Assembly (NCBI GenBank): GCA_937915925.1
Contig: CALGGM010000098.1
Location: forward strand, 1-9,551
Direction of reading: 5' to 3'
Source of the DNA: an uncultured Clostridia bacterium
GTDB lineage: Bacteria; Bacillota; Clostridia; Christensenellales; CAG-138
Length of the DNA: 9,551 nucleotides
A program made the position numbers and the translations under genes. The notes under the pieces are model-generated. The model did no database searches. It saw only the letters and a program-made list of their open reading frames with translations, and was not told where the DNA came from. This document shows, piece after piece, positions 1 through 5,285 of this stretch; the stretch's first letter is position 1, and each line of letters begins with the position of its first letter.

Positions 1-152
1 TCGAAAATACCTGCTGGTTTGCGGCGATCACGCCGCGCGAGGATCCGGAGATCGCGATCGTCGTGTTCATTCCGAACGGGCTTTCCGGCAGCTCCGGCGC
101 GCTCGCGATCGAGCGGATCGTGACCTACTGGTATGAGCGCGAGGGGCAGTGA
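1..152 (+). CDS. C-terminal end of a penicillin-binding-protein-like transpeptidase (5' partial)
   Basis: Only the last 49 complete codons are inside the window; the frame starts at base 3 and stops with TGA at 150-152. The peptide starts ENTCWFAAITPREDPEIAIV, continues with VFIPNG and then a Ser/Gly stretch, and ends in a short helix-like tail (IVTYWYEREGQ). A 'WF.A..P...PEIA.VVFI.NG' pattern shortly before the C-terminus is typical of the last strands of the transpeptidase domain in class B penicillin-binding proteins (PBP2/SpoVD/FtsI-like), which cross-link peptidoglycan outside the membrane. The catalytic SxxK, SxN and KTG motifs would lie upstream and cannot be checked, so the subtype is unknown. 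The next gene encodes a peptidoglycan hydrolase, which fits a cell-wall context. No convincing terminator is visible in the 105 nt that follow. Confidence 0.6.
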   Translation, partial: ENTCWFAAITPREDPEIAIVVFIPNGLSGSSGALAIERIVTYWYEREGQ

Positions 153-257
153 GCCGACCGGACGAAATGCAACAGAATTGCAACACAGATATGAAATTTT
201 GTTAAACATCGTCGAAGAATGCTTGCGCTTTTCGAAAAAGGGCGATACACTTTCGGT

Positions 258-1622
258 ATGGAAAAGCGAAAACAGTCGATTCCGAATATGATCAAAAACT
301 GGGGCAGCCTGAGCGTGGCGCAGAAGCGCGGCGTTCTGACCGTGCTCCTGTTCGGACTTGCCGTTTTGCTGATCGTGATCGCGCTGATCATCGGGATTTC
401 CTCGTGCGCCGCGAAAAAGCCCGCTGCGGTCGAGGCGGAAAGCGTTGCTCCGATCCCCGCGCTGCTGCGCGCGCCGAACGGGGACGATTCGTTTTACGAT
501 CCCTCGTATCTCGAATCCGAAGATCCGAACGGCGAATCGGAATGGTATGAGAGCGAAGACCCCAACGCGGAACCCGATGCGCTCACGGACGATCCCGAGG
601 ACGTCGAGCCGACCGGCTCGGACGACCCCGTTTCCTCCGAATCGCAGTACACATCCCTGAAAAAGAAGGACAAGGGCGAGTCCGTCACGGCGCTGCAAAC
701 CCGCCTGATGGATCTCGGTTATCTTGAGATCGAGGAGCCGACCGACTATTTCGGCAGCAGCACGGAGTATGCGGTCACGCTGTTCCAGCGGCAGCACGGA
801 CTTAAGCAGGACGGCATCGCGGGCGAACAGACGCAGACGCTTCTGTACAGCAAGGACGCGCAGCATTACATGATGCTCGAGGGCGCCGAGGGGCGCGACG
901 TTAAGATGCTGCAGGAGCAGCTCGTGGAGCTCGGGTATCTCACCGAGAACGACGTCGACCGCATCTACGGCGAGAAAACGGTCGAGGCGGTCAAGGCATT
1001 TCAGAAGCGTAACGGTCTGACGCAGGACGGCAAGGCGGGCGAGAAGACGCTCGAAAAGCTGTACAGCGACGAGGCGAAGGTCTCGAAGTCGATGGAAGCG
1101 CAGATCAAGGCGGAGGAGAAGGCGGCAAAGGCGACGCCGAAGACCACGCCGAAGCCTTCAAGCAAGACGACGGCAAAGGCTTCCTCGAAGACCTCTGCGA
1201 AGGCGACCGCAAAGCCGACGCCGACGCCGAAGAAGGACACCAAGATCGACAAGTTCATCAAGGCGGCGAACTCGAAGATCGGCTGTGAATACGTGCTCGG
1301 CGACAAGGGCCCGAAGACCTTCGACTGCTCAGGCTTCGTCTATTACTGCTTAAAGCAGGCGGGCGTGTCCACCACGCGTCTGAACGCGGCGGGATTCTCC
1401 AGGGTCAGCCGGTGGAAGAACATCTCGAAGATCGGCGACATTCAGAAGGGCGATATTCTGTTCTTCAAGAGCGATACGAGCTCGACGGTCTCGCACTGCG
1501 GCATCTATATCGGCAGCGGCATGATGATCGACGCGTCCAGCGCGAACGGAAAAGTGGTCAAGCGTTCCGTGTCCGCGTACTGGAAACGCAACTTCGTGAA
1601 CGCGAGACGCCCGTGGGCATAA
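258..1622 (+). CDS. Membrane-anchored or exported NlpC/P60 peptidoglycan hydrolase with two PG_binding_1 domains
   Basis: Predicted 454-residue cell-wall hydrolase of the NlpC/P60 cysteine peptidase family, which cuts peptide stems of peptidoglycan (usually the D-Glu/diamino-acid bond). Residues 1-24 are basic and cytoplasmic-like. A hydrophobic segment spans about 25-47 and ends in ISSC (Cys50), a weak lipobox after an unusually long n-region, so membrane anchor and lipoprotein are both possible. An Asp/Glu/Ser/Pro-rich stretch follows. Peptidoglycan-binding repeats lie at about 141-200 and 212-270, both with the 'LQ..L..LGYL' and 'AV..FQ...GL.QDG.AG..T...LY' pattern. A Lys/Thr/Ala/Pro linker covers about 271-332, and the catalytic domain about 333-454, with Cys357 in FDCSGF and His413 in SHCGIYIG. 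The start is uncertain: an in-frame ATG at 219 would add 13 residues and neither has a good Shine-Dalgarno. ATG 258 gives the more normal N-terminus. A weak promoter-like pair (TTGCGC 223-228, TACACT 246-251) would make it nearly leaderless. Confidence 0.88.
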   Translation: MEKRKQSIPNMIKNWGSLSVAQKRGVLTVLLFGLAVLLIVIALIIGISSCAAKKPAAVEAESVAPIPALLRAPNGDDSFYDPSYLESEDPNGESEWYESEDPNAEPDALTDDPEDVEPTGSDDPVSSESQYTSLKKKDKGESVTALQTRLMDLGYLEIEEPTDYFGSSTEYAVTLFQRQHGLKQDGIAGEQTQTLLYSKDAQHYMMLEGAEGRDVKMLQEQLVELGYLTENDVDRIYGEKTVEAVKAFQKRNGLTQDGKAGEKTLEKLYSDEAKVSKSMEAQIKAEEKAAKATPKTTPKPSSKTTAKASSKTSAKATAKPTPTPKKDTKIDKFIKAANSKIGCEYVLGDKGPKTFDCSGFVYYCLKQAGVSTTRLNAAGFSRVSRWKNISKIGDIQKGDILFFKSDTSSTVSHCGIYIGSGMMIDASSANGKVVKRSVSAYWKRNFVNARRPWA

Positions 1623-1643
1623 CGTTCTTTACGCATTTTTTAC

Positions 1644-1676
1644 AAAAACCGGCGGAAAAAATCCGTCGGTTTTTTT
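1644..1676 (+). terminator. Rho-independent terminator of the NlpC/P60 gene
   Basis: The stem CCGGCGGA (1649-1656) pairs with TCCGTCGG (1662-1669) over 8 bp with one G-T wobble. An A-tract lies on the 5' side (1644-1648) and a run of seven T on the 3' side (1670-1676) that can also extend the stem. It sits 21 nt after the stop codon. The T-tract continues directly into the -35 box of the glgP promoter. Confidence 0.9.
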
Positions 1677-1703
1677 GCATAATGCGAAAGAGTATGCTAT
1701 AAT
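1675..1703 (+). promoter_or_regulatory. Sigma-A-type promoter of glgP
   Basis: TTGCAT (1675-1680), 17-nt spacer, TATAAT (1698-1703), with TGC immediately before the -10 (extended -10). The -10 is consensus and the spacing ideal. The expected transcription start is near 1710, giving a leader of about 24 nt before ATG 1734. The first two bases of the -35 box are also the last bases of the upstream terminator's T-tract. Confidence 0.85.
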
Positions 1704-1733
1704 GCTGTTAACTACATGAATGGGGATAGGAGT

Positions 1734-4103
1734 ATGGATACAAAAACGATCATGCAACAAATCGAGCTCGTCCTGAAACGTGACGCGCAGGTATCGCTCA
1801 AGGAGGCAACGGTGCAGCAGCTCCATTCGGCGCTGGCAACGGTCGTCATGGGCGCGATCGCCGATCCGTGGTACGAGAGCCGTCATGCGCATGAGCGCGC
1901 AAGAAGCACGTATTATTTTTCCGCCGAGTATCTGGTGGGTCGTATGGTGTACAACAACCTGTTCGCGCTCGGGATCCTCGACGAGGTGAAAAAGGCATTT
2001 GCGGAGCGCGGACTGGACCTCGCGGCGTTCGAGGACATCGAGGACGCGGCGCTCGGAAACGGGGGCTTGGGCCGTCTTGCAGCGTGCTTCCTCGATTCCG
2101 CTGCGACGATGAACCTGCCGCTTGACGGCTACGGCATCCGCTATAAATACGGTCTCTTTAAGCAGACCTTTACCGACGGGTTCCAGACCGAGAGCGCGGA
2201 CGACTGGCAGCGCTTCGGCGATCCGTGGAGCCGCCGCCGCGACACGCACGAGATGCTCGTGAAGTTCTCCGATCAGACCGTGCGCGCCGTGCCGTACGAC
2301 ATGCCGATCATCGGCTATCACACCGACAACATCGGCACGCTCCGTCTTTGGCAGAGCGAGGCGGTGCAGGACTTCGACTTTGAAAAGTTCAACAACCAGG
2401 AATACGCGGTCGCCGTGCTCGAAAAGAACGCGGTCGAGGATATCACCCGCGTGCTGTACCCGAACGACACGACCACGGCGGGCAAGCGTCTGCGCCTAAA
2501 GCAGCAGTACTTCCTGTCGTCCGCGTCGCTGCAGGACCTTCTGTTCCGCTTCAAGCGCGAGAACCGCCCGATCGAGGAGTTCTGCGAGCTCGTTTCGATC
2601 CAGCTCAACGACACGCATCCGACGGTTTCGATCCCCGAGCTGATGCGGCTTCTGATGAACGAGGGGCTAACGTTTGACAAGGCGTTCGAGATCACGCGCA
2701 AGACGTTCTCCTACACGAACCACACGGTCATGCAGGAAGCGCTCGAAAAGTGGGACGTCAACCTGTTCCGCGATCTGCTGCCCGAGATCTTCGACATCAT
2801 CTACCGCATCAACACCAAGCTCTGCGGCGAGATCATGGCAAAGGGCCTCGACTGCGAGCCGTACGCGATCGTATCGAACAACATCATCCGCATGGCGAAC
2901 CTCGCGGTCTACGCGTCGAGCTACGTCAACGGCGTCGCCGAGATCCATACGCAGATCTTAAAGGACGACGTTCTGAAGATCTGGTATCAGGTTTATCCGG
3001 AGCGCTTCCAGAACAAGACGAACGGCATCACGCAGCGCCGCTGGCTGGGACTGTGCAACCCTGAGCTTTCCGCGTACATCACCGAGCGCGTGGGCGGCGG
3101 CTGGATCACCGACCTCGAACAGCTCAAAGGGCTCAAGGATCATATGACCGACGCCGATGTGGACGCGTTCATTGCGGTCAAGCGCGAAAAGAAGCGTCAG
3201 CTCAGAAAGCTCATCAAGGAGCGCGAGGGCGTCGATTTGCCCGAAACGTTCTGCTTCGACGTACAGGTCAAGCGCATGCACGAGTACAAGCGTCAGATCC
3301 TGAACGCGTTTGCGATCCTCGATATCTATTTCGGGATCAAGGACGGCAGGATCAAGGACTTCACGCCGACGGCGTTCATCTTCGGCGCGAAGGCGGCGCC
3401 GGGTTACCTGCGCGCAAAGGCGGTCATCAAGTTCATCAACGAGATCTCGAAGAAGATCAACAACGACCCCGACGTCAAGGACCTGATGCGCGTGGTGTTC
3501 GTGCATAACTACAACTGCTCGTACGCAGAGCACATCATCCCCGCGGCGGACATCTCCGAGCAGATCTCGCCGGCAGGCACCGAGGCAAGCGGCACCGGCA
3601 ACATGAAGCTGATGCTAAACGGCGCAGTCACCTTAGGCACCTTCGACGGCGCAAACGTCGAGATCGTGCAGGAAGCGGGCGAAGAGAACAACTACGTGTT
3701 CGGCTACAGCGTCGACGATCTCAACGCGCTGCGTCCGCACTACAATCCGAAGGCGATCTACGACTACGAGCCGCGCGTGCGCCGCGTGCTCGACGCGCTG
3801 ATCGACGGAACGTTCTCCGACAACGACACCGGCGTGTTCGCCGATCTGCACCGCTCGCTGCTGTTCGGCAACGGCTGGCAGAAGCCGGATTACTACTTCG
3901 TGCTGCAGGAGCTTCTGCCGTACATCGACCGCAAGATGGACGCGCTGAACGACTATAAGGACATCCGCGCGTTCACAAGAAAGTGCATCGTGAACACCGC
4001 GAGCGCGGGCAAGTTCTCCTCGGACCGCACGATCCGCCAGTACGCGGACGAGATCTGGCACATCAAGGAGCTGCCGCACCACGACGGGATCAAGCTCTGG
4101 TAA
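1734..4103 (+). CDS. glgP: Glycogen/starch (alpha-glucan) phosphorylase
   Basis: A 789-residue GT35-family phosphorylase that releases glucose-1-phosphate from the non-reducing ends of alpha-1,4-glucans using phosphate and pyridoxal phosphate; cytoplasmic, glycogen breakdown. Family blocks appear in order: ALGNGGLGRLAACFLDS near the N-terminus, QLNDTHP, NKTNGITQRRWLG, the phosphate-site block VKRMHEYKRQ (512-521), and the PLP-lysine signature EASGTGNMK with Lys625 as the Schiff-base lysine, followed by LMLNGA and GTFDGANVEI. Length is normal for bacterial GlgP and no break is seen. An in-frame ATG at 1716 adds six residues but would lie only about 6 nt from the predicted transcription start with no ribosome binding site. 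ATG 1734 is preferred although its AGGAG (1728-1732) is only 1 nt away; GGGG at 1722-1725 is better spaced. It has its own promoter and is followed by a terminator, so it is probably monocistronic. No other glycogen gene is in the window. Confidence 0.97.
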   Translation: MDTKTIMQQIELVLKRDAQVSLKEATVQQLHSALATVVMGAIADPWYESRHAHERARSTYYFSAEYLVGRMVYNNLFALGILDEVKKAFAERGLDLAAFEDIEDAALGNGGLGRLAACFLDSAATMNLPLDGYGIRYKYGLFKQTFTDGFQTESADDWQRFGDPWSRRRDTHEMLVKFSDQTVRAVPYDMPIIGYHTDNIGTLRLWQSEAVQDFDFEKFNNQEYAVAVLEKNAVEDITRVLYPNDTTTAGKRLRLKQQYFLSSASLQDLLFRFKRENRPIEEFCELVSIQLNDTHPTVSIPELMRLLMNEGLTFDKAFEITRKTFSYTNHTVMQEALEKWDVNLFRDLLPEIFDIIYRINTKLCGEIMAKGLDCEPYAIVSNNIIRMANLAVYASSYVNGVAEIHTQILKDDVLKIWYQVYPERFQNKTNGITQRRWLGLCNPELSAYITERVGGGWITDLEQLKGLKDHMTDADVDAFIAVKREKKRQLRKLIKEREGVDLPETFCFDVQVKRMHEYKRQILNAFAILDIYFGIKDGRIKDFTPTAFIFGAKAAPGYLRAKAVIKFINEISKKINNDPDVKDLMRVVFVHNYNCSYAEHIIPAADISEQISPAGTEASGTGNMKLMLNGAVTLGTFDGANVEIVQEAGEENNYVFGYSVDDLNALRPHYNPKAIYDYEPRVRRVLDALIDGTFSDNDTGVFADLHRSLLFGNGWQKPDYYFVLQELLPYIDRKMDALNDYKDIRAFTRKCIVNTASAGKFSSDRTIRQYADEIWHIKELPHHDGIKLW

Positions 4104-4119
4104 GCAGGAAACAGAAATA

Positions 4120-4162
4120 AAAAGAGGATGCCAAGGAACTTCGTTTCTCAGCATCCTCTTTT
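4120..4162. terminator. Bidirectional terminator after glgP
   Basis: A perfect 12-bp inverted repeat: AAAAGAGGATGC (4120-4131) with GCATCCTCTTTT (4151-4162). The intervening 19 nt contain a smaller stem (GGAAC 4135-4139 with GTTTC 4143-4147, one wobble). It begins 16 nt after the glgP stop. Read rightward it ends in four T; read leftward it is followed by a better T-rich tract (complement of 4113-4124). It could therefore also stop leftward transcripts coming from the sensory operon. Confidence 0.85.
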
Positions 4163-4164
4163 CA

Positions 4165-4242
4165 ATGAATTGCGGCGTTGCCGCATGAATTGCCTCACGG
4201 CATGAAATGGCTGCGCCGTGAATTGCCTCGCGGCATGAATTG
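4165..4242 (+). repeat. Left arm of hairpin array: five ATGAATTG-type linkers with mini-hairpins
   Basis: The 8-mer ATGAATTG starts at 4165, 4185, 4202 (as ATGAAATG), 4218 (as GTGAATTG) and 4235, a period of 16-20 nt. Each gap is a small perfect hairpin of different sequence: GCGGC-GTT-GCCGC (4172-4184), TGCC-TCAC-GGCA (4191-4202), GGC-TGC-GCC (4209-4217) and TGCC-TCGC-GGCA (4224-4235). The array begins directly after the glgP terminator. No open frame of coding character runs through it. Confidence 0.85.
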
Positions 4243-4255
4243 ATCGGGTTTTCCT

Positions 4256-4317
4256 GTAGGGGCGGATATCATCCGCCCGCCAAAACAGCGGAACGGGAAG
4301 ATGATATCTTCCCCTAC
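4256..4317. repeat. Core module A: nested palindromes bounded by GTAGGGG/CCCCTAC
   Basis: Outer inverted repeat GTAGGGG (4256-4262) with CCCCTAC (4311-4317). Inside are two perfect hairpins side by side: GGGCGGAT-ATC-ATCCGCCC (4260-4278) and GGGAAGAT-GAT-ATCTTCCC (4295-4313). The two inner stems share their G runs and C runs with the outer repeat, so the module can switch between one closed outer stem and two separate hairpins. From memory, GTAGGGGCG-type palindromes recur between genes in several bacterial groups; this was not checked. Confidence 0.8.
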
Positions 4318-4321
4318 GGTT

Positions 4322-4400
4322 GTCATTGATGATGGTTTTCCGTACGGAAAATCTACATACATAGGAAGATCGCGCGCTTCCCGCGCGTACCATCATGACG
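4322..4400. repeat. Core module B: palindromes inside an ATGATGGT/ACCATCAT inverted repeat
   Basis: Outer arms ATGATGGT (4329-4336) and ACCATCAT (4389-4396). Their similarity extends outwards with a 3-nt offset (GTCAT 4322-4326 against ATGAC 4395-4399). Inside lie a perfect 16-bp palindrome TTTTCCGTACGGAAAA (4336-4351) and a hairpin CGCGCG-CTTCC-CGCGCG (4371-4387). The right end merges into the first hairpin of the right arm. It is non-coding by appearance. Confidence 0.7.
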
Positions 4401-4477
4401 GCTGTGCCGTCAATTCATGTGCCGTATGGCACAATTCATGTCCTTTGGACAATTCATGGAGCGAAGCGAGAATTCAT
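4397..4477 (-). repeat. Right arm of hairpin array: four CAATTCAT-type linkers, inverted relative to the left arm
   Basis: CAATTCAT starts at 4411, 4432 and 4450, and a variant GAATTCAT at 4470 (period 18-21 nt). This is the reverse complement of the left-arm linker. Perfect hairpins lie between and before the linkers: TGACGGC-TGT-GCCGTCA (4396-4412), TGTGCC-GTAT-GGCACA (4418-4433) and TGTCC-TTT-GGACA (4439-4451). The last unit (4458-4469) has lost a clear stem. The array stops at the foot of the 17-bp inverted repeat that follows. Confidence 0.85.
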
Positions 4478-4479
4478 GA

Positions 4480-4524
4480 AGGAGCCGTTAAGAAAGTCAC
4501 CACTTGGCTTTCTTAACGGCTCCT
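4480..4524 (-). terminator. Long perfect inverted repeat downstream of the response-regulator gene
   Basis: AGGAGCCGTTAAGAAAG (4480-4496) and CTTTCTTAACGGCTCCT (4508-4524) form a perfect 17-bp stem with an 11-nt loop, 11 nt past the regulator's stop codon. This is where a terminator is expected, but leftward transcripts would meet only TTC after the stem, not a T-tract; on the other strand GTTTGTTTG follows. It is therefore either a weak terminator, a 3'-end stabilising hairpin, or the outer boundary of the repeat element, with actual termination at the hairpin 4120-4162. Confidence 0.6.
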
Positions 4525-4535
4525 GTTTGTTTGAT

Positions 4536-5285
4536 TCAGCGGGCGTTCTGGTAGTCCGACGGGGTCTGTCCCATCAGCTTCCGGAAGGTGCCGGAGAAGT
4601 AGGCGATGTCGTGGAACCCGACGGACTGCGCGACCTCGTAGATCTTCATGCGGACGTCGGTTAAAAGCCGCGTCGCCGCGCGGATGCGGTACTGGGTCAG
4701 GTATTCGACCAGCGTGTAGCCCGTTTCGCGGCGGAACACATGGCTCAGATGTCCCTCGCTGATGTGCAAGCTTTCCGCGATCATGCCGATCGTCAAATCG
4801 GGGTTGTTGTAGTGCTCGGCGATATAGTCGATCGCCTCGCCGATATACTTGCTCTTGTCGCTGCTCTTTGCCTGCAGCGCGGGCAGACGGTCCTGTATGT
4901 CCTCGGCTTTGGACGTGTTTCGCGACAGGATATTCTCCACGACGCGTTCGAGATCGCCGTCGTGAAACGGCTTTAAGAGGTAGTCCGCCGCGCCGAGCCG
5001 AAGCGCCTGCTGCGCGTAGGAGAAATCGCTGTACGCCGTCAGGATCACGACCGCGCTTTCGACACCCGCCTCGCGCAAAAGCCGCACCATCGTAAGTCCG
5101 TCCATCTTCGGCATTTTGATGTCGGTGACGATGAGGTCCGGCTTCAGGCGCTTTGCCGCCTCCAGACCCTCTTCGCCGTTGGTTGCCTCGCCGACGACGG
5201 CGCAGCCGAGCTTCGCCCAATCGACGGTCAGCACGATGCCCTTGCGGACGTAGACCTCGTCCTCCACGATCAATACATTCAGCAT
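4536..5285 (-). CDS. YesN-type response regulator, receiver plus AraC HTH domain
   Basis: A 249-residue cytoplasmic DNA-binding response regulator. The receiver domain (about 1-120) shows the acidic pocket E8-D9-E10, phospho-acceptor Asp55 in VTDIKMP, Thr83 in ILTAYSD and Lys105 in LLKPF. A short linker (about 121-145) leads to an AraC-type double helix-turn-helix (about 147-249): the first helix pair is at TIGMIAESLHISEGHLSHVF, the second at KIYEVAQSVGFHDIAYFSGT, ending in the usual FRK..G.TPSDY. The receiver-AraC order is that of YesN regulators, partners of LytS/YesM-type kinases. The gene is last in a four-gene operon and its ATG overlaps the kinase stop by 7 nt (ATGCTGA, 5285-5279), so the two are probably translationally coupled. 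Likely targets are the tandem repeats at 8902-8959. Confidence 0.95.
   Translation of the reverse strand: MLNVLIVEDEVYVRKGIVLTVDWAKLGCAVVGEATNGEEGLEAAKRLKPDLIVTDIKMPKMDGLTMVRLLREAGVESAVVILTAYSDFSYAQQALRLGAADYLLKPFHDGDLERVVENILSRNTSKAEDIQDRLPALQAKSSDKSKYIGEAIDYIAEHYNNPDLTIGMIAESLHISEGHLSHVFRRETGYTLVEYLTQYRIRAATRLLTDVRMKIYEVAQSVGFHDIAYFSGTFRKLMGQTPSDYQNAR

Noticed and set aside
3..152. Assigning the partial first gene to a specific PBP (PBP2, SpoVD or FtsI)
   Set aside because: Only 49 C-terminal residues are present, which are not diagnostic of the subtype.
178..207. Promoter reading TTGCAA (178-183) with TTAAAC (202-207)
   Set aside because: The -10 matches consensus poorly and no alternative spacing improves it.
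219..257. Upstream ATG at 219 as the start of the hydrolase
   Set aside because: It has no ribosome binding site and adds 13 residues before the basic segment. It is kept only as an alternative because ATG 258 also lacks a good site.
1629..2321. A 230-codon leftward frame at the start of glgP
   Set aside because: It is antisense to conserved glgP blocks and crosses the terminator and promoter at 1644-1703.
4165..4477. CRISPR-like array of regularly spaced short repeats
   Set aside because: Repeats are only 8 bp, the intervals are 8-13 nt and are themselves palindromes, orientation flips midway, and no cas gene is near.
4301..4664. Short rightward open frames (71 and 89 codons) in the glgP-regulator gap
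   Set aside because: They run through the hairpin repeats and into the antisense of the regulator gene, lack ribosome binding sites and show no protein-like composition.
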